This document shows, piece by piece, positions 1-10,929 of a stretch of DNA of 64,000 nucleotides. The notes beneath the pieces are model-generated. The model was given only the letters and a program-made list of their open reading frames with translations, was not told the origin of the DNA and searched no databases. Both the position numbers and the translations under genes were made by a program. Each line of letters begins with the position of its first letter. Position 1 is the first letter of the stretch. The DNA comes from Strigops habroptila (Eukaryota > Chordata > Aves > Psittaciformes > Psittacidae): assembly GCF_004027225.2 (NCBI RefSeq), contig NC_044282.2:61125225-61189224 (forward strand). Direction: 5' to 3'.

Positions 1-1258
1 TAAATGGCAAAAGACTATTTGTGTGTGTTTGTATGTGTGAAAACTAGTAGGAAATAATCATACATTGACCACCAGGACATACAGATGATTTAAGGTTTCT
101 TTCAGCTTCTCATTTGTCATTCCTGTCTGACGCTTACCTGTACAACTGTAAACTTCACAGAATTTAGTCTCTAACACCCTTTTTGGAAATAAGGGTGCTG
201 TTGCTGGAGAGGCTCTGTTCATATGTGCTGTTGCAGGATTATGTGGAAAACTTAGTGACTTTCGAACAAGATGAAAGAAGGATGATGACTGGCATTTGTT
301 CTCTGCTGCAGCCCCAGGCTTCATAACTTCTTTCCTTTGCAAGTTCATGTCCACTTTCAAAGGACTCATTTTCTCCAAGAGGAGGCAGGACTGGGGGAAG
401 GCAGGGCATGCCAGTGGAAAATTAAAGAGACAAGCGGTATATACCGCTGCCTTTGATAGTGAAAGGGTTTGGTTTACCAAGGGCACATAAAGCTCCTTAT
501 GTAAATCCTTTTAACCAAGCTGTAGCATTCCAAGTTTGCAGTGCAGGCTCTGTTTGGTGAATCAGCACGTCCCAGGGAGTTGCCTACACTCATCTTTGCT
601 GCACACTTCCTGGGATGGAAGCTGTTCACCAAGATAAATACTGTGTCAAGGATCCAGAGCTCCCATTAAGTGAGCAGTTATCTTCTCTGTGCCTGGTGTG
701 CTCATAAAAGCTAAAATGGAAGGTGTGTTTTCAGCTGGTTTCAGAAAACTCTGGAGTTTGCCATTCTGGAAAGCAAACTGTAGCTCTAATCCTTTTGAAA
801 GTTGTAAACCAATTCTCAGTCCTGAATTCATACCTTATTTTAAAAAAGATATATATATTTACAAATTCATTTCCATTTTAGAAAGTCACCTTCCCTCCCT
901 GTCTGGCTACTCTAATCCACAGTGATAATTCTGTTAAGCTTTTTGCGCATACCTGGTGTCAGCTTCACTGTCCATGGAAGAGTCGAACAGCTACAACAAC
1001 TGCTGATGTTACTAGGCTGTTTTTTTTTCCCACCTGTTTCCATGAGGAGTAAGTCCTTGATTTATTGGAGCATGACTGGATTCACATGCACATCTGGAGT
1101 TGCAGTTGGGAAGTATGATCACAAATATCTTATCTTGGTCACACTTACAGACAGGGGTAGAAGTCCAAGTCCTTGGCCACATGAGGGTACGTGGGACCCA
1201 AAGCAGTGCTGGTGGTAGAGAGAAGGAAACACCTGTAAAACAAAAGGGGCAACGTAAT

Positions 1259-1368
1259 AGAATCATAGAATAGTAAGGGTTGGAAAGGACCTTAAGATCA
1301 TCTAGTTCCAACCCCAATGCCATGGGCAGGGACACCTTGCCCTAAACCACGTGGTCCAAGGCTCTGTC
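1259..1368 (-). mobile_element. CR1 LINE 3' end fragment
   Basis: The reverse complement carries the CR1 3' terminus: a tract equivalent to CCATGGGCAGGG, the GGAAAGGACC-type motif and the terminal ATTCTATGATTCT tail. Only about 110 bases of 3' end remain. The 5' truncation is typical of target-primed insertion. It lies antisense to KIF13B inside its intron. Confidence 0.88.
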
Positions 1369-1411
1369 ATATAAAGGCCTATAAAGGTCCAAGGCTCTTT
1401 ATCATATAAAG
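1353..1411. repeat. Imperfect 34 bp direct duplication
   Basis: A segment beginning GGTCCAAGGCTCT and ending ATCATATAAAG or TCATATAAAG occurs at 1353-1376 and again at 1387-1411, a shift of about 34 bases. The ATAAAGG motif also repeats between the copies. It sits at the truncated 5' edge of the CR1 fragment, so it may have formed at insertion or by slippage. Confidence 0.75.
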
Positions 1412-1441
1412 ATACGACATTTAACGAGCTGTCGTATCTTT
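1408..1441. repeat. Inverted repeat, 12 bp stem with 10 base loop
   Basis: Bases 1408-1419 (AAAGATACGACA) are perfectly complementary to 1430-1441 (TGTCGTATCTTT), leaving a 10 base loop. The arms contain two CpG sites each side of the loop region. It lies in the KIF13B intron beside the 34 bp duplication. No function can be assigned. Confidence 0.8.
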
Positions 1442-1814
1442 TCACATTCCCTTTACAGATGGGAGCCGTCTCTGTCCCGATACCCAGAACAGTGATGGAG
1501 GAGAATGTTTAAGGAGCTAAAGGGAGAAATAGAAAGATCTCAACAGCATCAGTGTAAAGAAATTATTCTTTCTGTTCTGTGGAGGTTTTATGACATGGAA
1601 ACAGTAACTCTTCTCAACTTCAGACTCTTATCAACTCAGAAACCCAAAAGTTCTTTTAAATGTGTGTTTTTGTTTTTTTTTTCCTTCCTTCCTGGTAGTT
1701 TGCTAATGCAGCTGAACTGAGTATTTAACACTTTTGGTGAAATTAAAGCACTCTCCCAAATAGTGAGTAGGGAAGAGGAATAAGATGGAGTGTCCCATTT
1801 GGGTGCAACAGCTT

Positions 1815-1985
1815 TGCCTCAGAGCATCTTCGTGGCCTCCTCTGGACCCCCTCCAACAGTTCCATGTCCTTCTTATGCTGGGGGCCCGGATCTGGATGCA
1901 GGACTGCAGAGGGGGTCTCACCAGAGTGGAATAGAGGGGAGAATCCCCTCCCTTGACCCATTGGTCAAGGTGATGCAGCCCAGAT
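1815..1985 (-). mobile_element. CR1 LINE fragment, end of ORF2
   Basis: The minus strand shows the terminal part of CR1 ORF2 and the start of its 3' region. Short degraded peptides such as KKDMELLE and VQRRPRR are recognisable but are spread over more than one frame. The element is truncated at both ends and is not functional. It is separate from the CR1 3' end at 1259-1368. Confidence 0.82.
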
Positions 1986-2052
1986 ATGGAAAGCACACCA
2001 TGCACACAGAATAAAAGCCATTTTGTCTATCATCTTTCTTTTCTTGTCACAG

Positions 2053-2345
2053 GTAAGAATGATGGCTCAATCGCAGGGAAGCAGTATTTCAGATGCAACC
2101 CAGGCTATGGATTGCTTGTGAAACCAGGCAGAGTTAAAAAGGCCACAGGATCAGCAAGACGGCGGAGCACCGGGTTGAGGTTGCAAGGAGGAGTCGCCAC
2201 TGAGAACAGGAAGAGCGGCGGTTTCTCCGGTTCAGCCTCCAACCTGGCTTCGCTCACAGCCCTGGCCAAATCAGAAGGAGGACCCACATTGCGACTGGAG
2301 AAGAGCCAGAAAAATGCAGAGAACAGGAAATCCTGGGCAAACTGA
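2053..2345 (+). CDS. KIF13B: KIF13B last coding exon: CAP-Gly C-terminal half and tail
   Basis: This exon encodes the last 96 residues of kinesin family member 13B (GAKIN), a plus-end-directed kinesin-3 motor that carries Dlg1 and PIP3-linked cargo along microtubules. It opens after the acceptor CACAG. The first codon is completed from the previous exon (G|GT), giving GKNDGS, the signature that binds the acidic C-terminus of tubulin and EB-type partners. YFRCNPGYGLLVKPGRV closes the CAP-Gly fold. The Arg/Ser-rich tail follows, with ARRRSTGLRL and SASNLASLTALAK, ending ENRKSWAN before TGA at 2343-2345. From memory the human protein also ends its tail with NRKSWA plus one residue. An open frame runs 67 bases into the intron on the left, but that part is not coding because of the clear acceptor. 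The first half of the CAP-Gly domain is outside the window. Confidence 0.96.
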
Positions 2346-2866
2346 GATAGATCTGCCCACAGCAGCAAACACCATGCAATGCAGCCATGGGAGCAGGTTT
2401 TCTAGCTTCGGGAAGTGAAACCAATCACGTGAACTTCTAGTTTGTGGCGAACACTAATGAAGGGTTTTTTCCTCTGCTTTGGGTGATTGACATGTTAATT
2501 CTTTGCCTTGTCATGGTGCTGGATCTGTGTCCTTCGTTTCCTGTTACAAACTGTGATGCTTCAGGGTATGGCTGACGGCAGCCGGTGAAAGCTCATGGCA
2601 GTGGGTGGGTGTAAGCTCTCCTCTCTTCTGCCTTTCAGAGAAGGAAGAGATGCATAAATTGTTCAAATTATGACATGGCTTTCCAATAGCTACAGAATAC
2701 TACCCATGCACCGGTGCTTCTCTTGGTGTGGCTGGCAATTCTAAAAAATCCTCCCCAAAATAAGAGTTTTGTAATATCTGTGTCCATATCACATAATACA
2801 TGATGAAAGGGCAAGGTTATCATGAGTCCAGACAGGCAGAGAAGCAAACATAAATTTTTATTTGGA

Positions 2867-2872
2867 AATAAA
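2867..2872 (+). promoter_or_regulatory. Candidate proximal polyadenylation signal, KIF13B
   Basis: A canonical AATAAA lies about 520 bases after the stop codon. The following sequence is C-rich and then T/A-rich, without a strong GT element, so use of the site is uncertain. Confidence 0.3.
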
Positions 2873-3980
2873 GAACCCCCAAGCCCTTTTATTTAAAAAA
2901 ACCACCAGCTCTCTGGTTATGTGGCCTGGCACCAGTGCCTGTTTGATTAGTTGTCGCTCTCTCCCGCTGTGGAAATTGGCACAATCTTTCTAGCTGGTTT
3001 GTTGGGAATGGGAGAAGGCCCATGACCCCATGTAATATTTTTAATCCCTTCAGGAAAGAGAGGAGTTGAACAAATTTTCTATCTAATCTGTTTAACGTGC
3101 TCTCTCACCATGACAGGATCCCCTCTCTAGCTTACTCCAAAGCGGCAGCACCTTCTTCTTGTTGGTGATTTCCTGTGGGCTAAAAGGTTTTCTACAGAAA
3201 TATCAGCACTAAAGTGTTTTGATGTTTCCACCCAGCCTTTGGAGTTGCTTGGATTTTTACCACTTAGGCAAAGCAGAGGGTCACTGTCTTTGTAATGGGA
3301 TGAATCCAGTCTATTTATTTGTATTTATTGTTTTAAAATATGAAATGTTTGCGCTTTACAATCATCCACCACCTGACATTGCACAGAGGAGCTCTACCAG
3401 ATCCATACTGAGCATCCATCCAAAGAGGAGGTGCCTCCACCGCCAGCTAAACCATCCCAGCGGCGCGTGAAAGTAAACCTGGCTGAATGGCTGAGGAGTT
3501 GTCCCCAAAACGAGTCATCCCTCTTGGAAGTGGGAGGTTTGGGCTGGCTTTTATGAAACTTGATTTTATTTTCGGTAACCCATGCTAGTTTTTAACTGCC
3601 TGTCACATGAACGACGTATTGCTATGCATGTGTTGTATATACATGTGCACATATCGACATACAAACACTCTAACAAATGAGGAAAGGCCACAGACTTTTC
3701 TATTCTGATCTGTTTATGTCTTGTTCAGTCATCACGGGGATTGGACAGCTTGAGCAATAGATGTTTTATCTACGTGGGGAATATTTAGGATGCTAAATTA
3801 ATGATTAAACTTTAATAGGTATCTAGTCGCTGCCCGTGCTGCACGTGGGTATCTAAGTGCCTTAGCCATCTGGTTCAGAGGTCCAAGGGAAAGATTCATT
3901 GTCATCAGAGGAGGTAGGGATGCTTAGCGGAGGAGATAATTATGCTGATTTACTGTAATTAATATTATTTATGCAGAAGG

Positions 3981-3986
3981 AATAAA
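3981..3986 (+). promoter_or_regulatory. Candidate internal polyadenylation signal, KIF13B
   Basis: Canonical AATAAA in AT-rich sequence about 1.6 kb after the stop. There is no distinct downstream GT-rich element, so this may be a chance match. Confidence 0.2.
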
Positions 3987-6550
3987 ATTAAAATAGAAAC
4001 TAATCTGTAGCAGAAGTGGGATGGATTACAATGCAGCATGCATAGTACTGCCAGGGATTTATGTATCCTTTCAGCTCTGTGGAACTAGTTTCAGTGTTTC
4101 CTAAATTTTCATAAAGGAATCTTAATATAAAATGTACAGACCAGCTTTTAAAAATATTTCTAGTGTACAGTTTTTCCTTCTTTTCCTTTGCACGAAGCTC
4201 CTGTCCATTCAAGCCAAGATGATGGGAGAATTTTAGTAGTAAAGAATTCAGATGCTGAAATCCTGGGGTTTAAAATTGTGACTGGTTTTATGGACATGAC
4301 CCCTGCAACAAAGCAATGTTCCATTTTTGGGGTATGACGAGTCGTGCTGATGAAAGACCACCCGCTAATGAACATGATGCCTCTTCCTACTGCCTTGTGA
4401 GTTTTCTAAACCCCATCATTACCGGTTTTTAATTGCACTTTGTTCTGATGTGCTGCAGAAAGTCAGCAACCGTGAAACAGCCCCTCACCGGTAGTTGCGG
4501 TTTTTAGTCTCAGCATTTCATTTACTGGATTTAGGGATATCTTTAAAACTTCTTGATGTTTGATAGGTGGTCTCTTTTGGGGAGACATGAAGGGAAAACC
4601 TCTCCAAGTCCTTCTGAAGCCTTTTTTCTTTCACCGCTGTCTCTGAAGACTGGAGTTCTGTGGGACATAAAGGTATTGAAGTTGCAGGGGTGAAAGGGTC
4701 AGGCAGAAGCAGTTGGGTTAATAGTTCATTGTTTATGCTACCCACTATAAATTCCTCTGGCTGTATTTGTACCACAGCCCTGACCACGTAAGGACGGATT
4801 TCAGTGTTTGCACATCTGGGGCACATGCTCGGAGGCTGCAGGTGGCTGGTACGGGGTGGGTTTCCTCCTCCACCCGCCCTCGGTTGTGTCACAAAACCGT
4901 GCTGGACATATTTAGGGGGGTTTCAAACATAGTTTGAACAGAACATACTTGCTGCCTCCTCTAGGATAACTTGTCCTGGAAGCAAACGTCTCTGATATGA
5001 CTGGTTTGTTTAAAACATCAGTGGATGATCAGCATGATGAAGTGCTCTGTTAAGGGAGCACCTTTTTGACTTAGGTGGAGGGAGGAATTTACTCATAGCT
5101 CTTTTGGTTTTTACCATCTCGTTTGACTGTTGAAACTAAACCTCCTCAAATTCCACCCTGGCACCTGCCCCACAAGCAAAGCCACCCTAACCAAACCACC
5201 CCAATGTGGCACAAGCCCAACAAATCAAATTTGGCCATGAGGATGTTCTTGGAGGATTCTCTGACTCCCTCCTGCCCACCCCAGCTTTCCTGGTCATTCT
5301 TCTCGAGATGCTTTCCAAGATTTTGGCACAGGGAGTTCACATCCCTCCACTCAAAGCCATCTGTTACTTTGCACCAGCTAAGCCAACTAACCAGAAAACA
5401 GTTTAAAACCACAATGAAGGTAATATATATCTATTTTATTATTAATAGCATTAGAAAAGCTCTACACTCAGCATAGAGGAGGTGCTCTTAAACTGGAACC
5501 ACCCAGCGACTGGGGCTGGTGTGTTGATAGCTATGCATGTTTTCCAAGATTCTCAGGCACTTTATACAGGGAAGAGGAATATTTAATGCAGGTCCTGTAA
5601 CTTGTAATGAGTGTCTCCTCTCCGGTGTCTGCTCGGTGATGCCAGCTTGCTTTCTTGAACCGTGGACAGGTCTTGGATTCTGGATGTTGAAAATCATGTT
5701 GGTGGTAGGAAAGGTGATGGTCTGAGCCTGTGTCTGCAGCTCTGCAGAAGTGTTGTCATTTACTCTGAGTCAGCCAAGAGGATTCTTTTCAGGGGGACTT
5801 CTTTGAGTTTTTCCAAACCAAGCCAAGATGTTTTCCTGTGTTACATTCAGCTCTCTTGTGGTATTTTGATCTCTATGTACAAAATAATATCTTTCCATTC
5901 AAGGGCCTTGTCTCTTTGCTGTTTAGTGGTGTAGTTTAGTTGAGGAAAGCTATCAGAAATTAGTTGTGTGTGGTAATATTGCCCAAGTCCTTGAGAATTT
6001 TGTCAGTGTTGAGGTGGAACCTCCCCACTGCCACCAGTGTGGCGGGAGGTTGGACACCTCTTTGCTCTCCTATGAACCAGGAAACCTGCCTCGTTCCTAC
6101 CTATCAGTTGTGAAAACCCGTAGGAAACGTGCTGGTGTGTTGTACAGACCTGTTCGTATGGGAATGGAGCTGTTGTTGAGTCTTTTCTGTGTTGATGTTT
6201 GTATTGTCCTTATGGCGGTACTGCCAGATCTTTGCACAAGAGGATGAGTTTTCGCAGTGCCTTATCTCTGGGTCAGCATCTGATGCAGTGAGGGGCTGGA
6301 TTTTGTACCAGCTCGAGGCTGTCCAGCTTTCAGGAAAGGGAAAGCACAAGAAGTGAAGGTGCAAGCTGGACACACTACAGAATACTCTTGAGCTGGGGGT
6401 CACAAGTGTCTTGTTCCTGGATCTCCTTTATCATCTTTGCTTTGGTTTCTGCGCTCTCCATCCTCCTCCTAAACCACTATCATATTTTCACCCCCAAGAA
6501 AGGCTTAGCTGCTGCCATCTGCCCCTGAGCACTGGGCACAGCTGGGTTCA

Positions 6551-6646
6551 TGGAATCATAGAATGGTTTGTGTTGGAAGGGACCTTAAAGCTCATCCAGT
6601 TCCAATGCCCTGCCATGGGCAGGGACACCTTCCACTAGGTTGTTCC
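6551..6646 (-). mobile_element. CR1 LINE 3' end fragment in KIF13B 3' UTR
   Basis: The reverse complement carries the CR1 3' end including CCTGCCATGGGCAGGG and the ATTCTATGATTCC terminus. About 96 bases remain. If the long UTR is used, the KIF13B mRNA contains this CR1 tail in antisense. Confidence 0.92.
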
Positions 6647-7305
6647 GCCGGCAGCAGAGCCTCCTGGCACAGCCTGGCTGAGCCTTATCCTGGCTCCAGC
6701 ATCTGAGTGCCACAGCGGAGGGAGCAGGGACATGGATTGGGGCTCCTTAAGCCCAGCAAGAGGCAGGAGTGCCTGGTGCTGAGGGGTGGGGACAAGTTAA
6801 AGACATTTCCCCTTCATCAGCCTCACCCGCTCAGCAGGAGCAGGGCTTCTATCAGGCAGGAGGAGGCAGCAGCTGCTCTCCCCTCGCGTTCCCCTGCCAA
6901 ACCCGTTCTGAAGCTGACAGCGGAGCCGTGCTCCAAGCAGCAACCGGCCGGGTGTGCACCAGCACGTCCCTGCCTTGCCCCAGGCATGGTGGTGTTGGTG
7001 CTGTTCCTCCCCGTGTGCCCAAAGCCTGCGCCGGGACTTGTTTTGTGTTTTCACGTCCGCTAACATCCACTGTGTCTTAGGAGAGCCTGTTCCAGCTCAT
7101 GGTTGAGTTGACTGCTGTAAATGTAGTGGGTCTGTATATAGAGAGTGGCCATTCACACTGTGGTGTTCTGTGCCGATCAGTGTACTTTAAATGAGCTAAA
7201 ATCCAAAGATACTTTGTAATGAGCTGTAAAGTTTTTAATTATTTCTGTACAATACTAAATGATTGTAATATTGTATCATACATGCGATGCAGCCTGCAGT
7301 ACCTA

Positions 7306-7311
7306 AATAAA
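7306..7311 (+). promoter_or_regulatory. Likely distal polyadenylation signal, KIF13B
   Basis: AATAAA is preceded by T-rich UTR-like sequence and followed within 20-35 bases by a GT-rich stretch (GTCTGTGCTTTG). This is the best transcript-end signal on the plus strand downstream of KIF13B, and the intergenic character changes after it. Confidence 0.65.
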
Positions 7312-7607
7312 CGTCTTTAGAGCCCCTAAGTCTGTGCTTTGTTAATCCAGGTCTTACCACCAAAATGTTTAGATGTGCTTGCAGCCCTGCAGTGGAGCAG
7401 CATCACCCCAAGGTGCTGAGACCTGTTTCAAACGACTGTTGTCTGGTTGTCTCTGATTTAGGGACCTTGCCATCCATGAGAAACCCATGACTTTACCTTC
7501 CCTCCGTCCTCTCTTCTCTTTGATGTCCTGGGGAAATAGGACTTTGCTTGCAGCCATTAGGGTGGGGGAATCAATGTCTGTAGGACTGTGGAGCTCGCTT
7601 CACCTAT

Positions 7608-8110
7608 CCTAGAATCACAGAATGGTTTGGGCTGGAAGGAACCTTAAAGCTCATCCAGTTCCACTCCCCTGCCACAGGCAGGGACATCTTCCACTAGACC
7701 AGGTTGCTCCAAGCCCCTGTGTCCAACCTGGCCTTGAACACTGCCAGGGATGGGGCAGCCACAGCTTCTCTGGGCAACCTGTGCCAGGGCCTCACCACCC
7801 TCACAGGGAACAACTTCTTCCTAAGATCTCATCTCAGTCTCCCCTCTGTCAGTTTAAAGCCATTCCCTCTTGTCCTGTCCCTACAGGCCCTTGTCAAAAG
7901 CCCCTCTCCAGCTTTCTTGTCAGCCCCTTTAGGCACTGGAAGCTGCTCTAAGGTCTCCCTGGAGCCTTCTCTTCTCCAGGCTGAACAAGCCCAGCTCTCT
8001 CAGCCTGTCTCCATAGCAGAGGTGCTCCAGCCCCTGGAGCATCTTCGTGGCCTCCTCTGGACTCGTTCCAAAAGGTCCATGTCCTTCTGATGCTGGGGGC
8101 CCCAGAGCTC
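7608..8110 (-). mobile_element. CR1 LINE copy, about 500 bases of 3' end
   Basis: This is among the most complete CR1 3' ends in the window. On the minus strand it runs from the end of ORF2 through the Leu-rich block (CTGAGAGAGCTGGGC), the CTTAGGAAGAAGTTG motif and the GTGCTGGCACAGG-like block to the ATTCTAGG end. It is 5' truncated. Its high similarity to the copies at 43448 and 51145 suggests the same subfamily. Confidence 0.95.
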
Positions 8111-8341
8111 AATAAATAAAATATATTTATTATGCCAAACAAAAGCAGGCAGAGGTCTGGTCATGCTCCCTCCATGCTCTCTATCTGCAGGACCTCAGAG
8201 TGGACAGGGTGGTGTTGGTGCCGGCCCTGCCCTTAGTCTCTGTAGGGATTTTTTCTTTCCTCTGCTCTTTCCATTCCCCTCATGGGCTGTAAAACCCATT
8301 TGCCTGCAGCCTCCTGAAACTGGGCGGGTGTCCCAGCACTT

Positions 8342-8421
8342 GGGGCCAGGGAGGGTGGGATGGGGTAGAGGAACAGCTTAGAAATCATGACCTGGGAAGT
8401 GGGGAGGGAGCTGGGATGGGG
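8342..8421 (+). repeat. Two adjacent G-quadruplex-type motifs
   Basis: The first motif (8342-8365) has five runs of three or more G separated by 1-3 bases. The second (8394-8421) also has five such runs with loops of 1-4 bases. Both lie on the strand that would be the non-template strand for KIF13B read-through, about 1 kb past its likely poly(A) site. Confidence 0.7.
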
Positions 8422-10026
8422 ATGGCTCCTTTGGAAAAGATCATCCTGAACTTGGTGCTGATTTTAATGTGATTGATTGTGTATTTTAATGTGATTACAG
8501 CCTGGTGTTACCTGATCCCCCAGATTTGTGCAGATGACACAAGCAATGAATGAGCAGAGGGGCTGCTCCAGGCTCAGCATCTCTTTGCGCTGGTCAGTAA
8601 GATGTAAGGCTGAGAAATGGGTGTGTTTATGTGGTGTCCAGGGTGAGTAGGAACCATGAGAGGGTCTTGGCATTGTCTGACTGGTCTGAAAAATAAGAAA
8701 TATCCTCTGAGGAGCCACGTGCTCCCCAGTGGCAGCACTGTCCATGGCGCTGGGATATCGCAGCCGTCCCTGGCGTTACCCTGATGTTATTCTGCAGGCA
8801 CAGAAGCCATTGGGGACCCCTCACCCCCAGCTCATGAGTAACCCAGTGCACCCACTCAATGCTTCAGGGCAGCAGCATGCCCTTGAACCTCCCTCCTTTG
8901 GTCCCATCATTCTCTTTGGCACATCTATTTCCAAAATACAGCTCCATGGTGGAACTGTCAGGGTTTGCATTGGGTTTTTTTGGCTGGTTTTGCTTCATTT
9001 TGTGTTTTGGTTTTTTTAAGCAGCCAGCACTTTGTTGATGCCACAATCCTGCTGAAAGTCATCTAGCAAAGGATATTTTTATCAGTGTTGTCTTGCAATC
9101 AGTGCATGAAAATACAGCTGCCTTCTTTTTTTTTTTTTTCTTTTTAAAGCCACTTCCCTTTAATGTTTTACCTTCTGAAAAAAGAGCCCCCATCTTTGGC
9201 TGAAACGTTTGAAGCACCGGTACTTTGTTCAAACCTTGCTTTTCCCAGAAGGTGGTTGTAACACCTTCCCCGCACCGCAGCCGCGTGCCACTGTCTGTTC
9301 CTCAGCCAAAGCTGGTTTTAAAAGAAGGCCCCTGATGAAAATGAGCCGGAAAATAAATATAAAAACAAACCACAAAGAACACCTTTTTCCCTGCTTGCCT
9401 TCGGATTAATACTGCTTTCATTCATTGTCCTCAGTTGTCTTCAAGTCCTTTGCTGCAAAAGGCAAAGCCAGCAGAGCTGATGGGTTCCAGGGGCGGACGA
9501 GTCCTCCTTACAGGTAGGAAACAGGAGGAGGCCAAGGGAAGGATGGGGGGGTTCTGGCTTGGCCCTGGCTGACCCATGCAAGGAGCTGCTCTGCCACCAG
9601 CTCAGCAGGTTCCAAACAGGGATTTATTTTTTTTTTTTTGTTCACCCTCAGACACGCACTTGGGATGAATTTATTTCCTTTGATCATGTGGTTCCCTAGG
9701 GATTAAAAGAAAAAAAGGCACAAAACAAGCTGGAAGTAGAGATTTTTGCAAAGCACAGGCCTCTGTTTTGTGTTTGTTTCTCTTTTATGAAATATCTCCA
9801 AACTGAGCTTTTCTGCATCCCTGGTTTTCGTCTCTGAAGCAGGGTGAGGGCTTCATCCTTCATCGTCCACTGAGGGCAGCAAAGGGGCTGGCTGCGGGGG
9901 AGGCAGGAGGAGGCACAGGTCCAGGCGGGCAGCGATGACCCCATCTTCCCTGGAGGTTTGGTTCCCCTGTCCCCAGCTTACTCCCTTCAGGAGAAAACCC
10001 CCCTCGGCTACATGGCAGATGATGAT

Positions 10027-10046
10027 GGGGGGGGGGGGTGTGTGTA
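10027..10046 (+). repeat. G-run followed by short GT repeat
   Basis: Twelve consecutive G (10027-10038) run into TGTGTGTA. It is a simple low-complexity tract, likely polymorphic, preceded by GATGATG. Confidence 0.85.
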
Positions 10047-10872
10047 CTTTTTCCCCACCGCTGTGAAGTCCGAGAGAGGCACAAGGACAAGTTCGAAAGA
10101 TGCTTCCACCCCTAAGGTACGCTGTTCACCATCCACCCCTTGTCCGAGCAACCCCCAAAATCCTTCTCAACCTTTCAATAAATCAATTCCTGTGACATTA
10201 TGAGTTTCTGCTCCCTGATGATTGACTCGTACATGCTGGCTGCAGGAATTCCTTCTTCCACTGTTGCGTTCCCCAGTACACCCCGCCCCCTGGCTGGAGC
10301 CCCCTCCCTAGATGCTCAGCACAAGCAGGCCAGGAGTAACAGGCAGCCAAACCATCCTCCTGCCTTTGGCTTCTCAAAGTTAAGCTAGTGCTCATTACTT
10401 CACCATCTTTTGGGGTTTATTACCAAATGGCCCTGAAGTCTCCTTCCTCCAGATTTTAAACAACTCCTTGAGCAAGAGACCCTCCACCTTCCTTTGTCAT
10501 TATGTTGCTGTATGATGTCCACTTGTGACAAACCCAACTGTGCTCAAAGGAGGAGACAAATCTCTACTCTCCTTTTAGTGGAAAGAGCCTTCAACATCAG
10601 CCCAGGGCTCAAAGGCCAAAGAGTGCAACTGCTTTTGACGTACCTTTACCATGTGCACCCCTCTGAGACACCATCCTTATGAAAAAGGGAGGGCACAAAG
10701 ACTTCAGTCTTCCTCAAGGGAGTTGTTGTTAGTTAGTATTTTGTACATTTAGGAACTGCTCAAGACACATTTTACATCTTACGTGTACCCGAGGCCCCTC
10801 TTGGCCTTTCCCACCCAGGCAGTTTTGCACGAAAGGATGACAGCAGAACACAGCGTGCTGGAGTTATACATT

Positions 10873-10878
10873 TTTATT
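10873..10878 (-). promoter_or_regulatory. Candidate distal polyadenylation signal, minus strand
   Basis: The minus strand reads AATAAA, followed 20-40 bases on by a TG-rich element (GCTGTGTTCTGCTGTC). The upstream sequence is strongly T-rich. I infer that it ends a long HMBOX1 transcript form, mainly because it faces the KIF13B end across about 3.5 kb, as expected for the convergent pair. Confidence 0.5.
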
Positions 10879-10923
10879 TTCTAATAGGTACAATACTAAA
10901 ATAAACACAAATTAAAAAAAAGT

Positions 10924-10929
10924 TTTATT
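10924..10929 (-). promoter_or_regulatory. Second candidate distal polyadenylation signal, minus strand
   Basis: Another minus-strand AATAAA lies about 50 bases upstream of the one at 10873. Paired signals like this are common at vertebrate transcript ends, which supports a real minus-strand 3' terminus here. Confidence 0.4.

Larger units (their letters stand above)
1..2052 (+). other. KIF13B: KIF13B intron (partial, 3' part)
   Basis: This stretch lies directly upstream of the last KIF13B coding exon. It ends in a good acceptor, a pyrimidine-rich tract followed by CACAG at 2048-2052. I looked for the exon with the first half of the CAP-Gly domain (the conserved Trp-Val-Gly-Val-Glu region) and did not find it, so that exon lies to the left of the window. 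The intron holds two antisense CR1 fragments (1259-1368 and 1815-1985), a 34 bp duplication and a hairpin. The rest shows no recognisable coding sequence. Confidence 0.85.
2346..7330 (+). other. KIF13B: KIF13B 3' untranslated region (inferred extent)
   Basis: The region follows the KIF13B stop codon and has no convincing coding sequence. The inferred 3' end is the AATAAA at 7306-7311, followed by T/G-rich sequence. The last 200 bases before it are AT-rich with TGTAAAT and TGTAAT motifs, typical of a vertebrate UTR terminus. Earlier AATAAA signals at 2867 and 3981 could give shorter forms. A CR1 tail is embedded antisense at 6551-6646. Length near 5 kb is plausible but unproven. RNA reads would settle it. 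Confidence 0.6.
7331..10845. other. Intergenic region between the KIF13B and inferred HMBOX1 transcript ends
   Basis: No exon could be recognised. The stretch contains a 500 base CR1 copy (7608-8110), two adjacent G-rich quadruplex-type motifs (8342-8421), T-runs near 9127 and 9630, and a 12 base G-run at 10027-10038. A further AATAAA at 10177-10182 has no attached gene. The rest shows nothing specific. Confidence 0.6.

Noticed and set aside
433..448. Perfect 16 base palindrome AGCGGTATATACCGCT
   Set aside because: A palindrome of this size is expected about once by chance in 64 kb. No protein site or repeat context supports it.
58..486. 142-codon minus-strand open frame in the KIF13B intron
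   Set aside because: No domain or family similarity that I recognise. It lies antisense inside a verified intron.
1986..2052. Open frame with an ATG upstream of and joined to the KIF13B exon
   Set aside because: The frame is intronic. The CAP-Gly homology begins exactly after the splice acceptor at 2052, and the upstream residues do not match KIF13B.
10177..10182. Plus-strand AATAAA as an alternative end for KIF13B
   Set aside because: It lies nearly 3 kb beyond the better signal at 7306 and after a CR1 and G-rich stretch, without a UTR-like approach.
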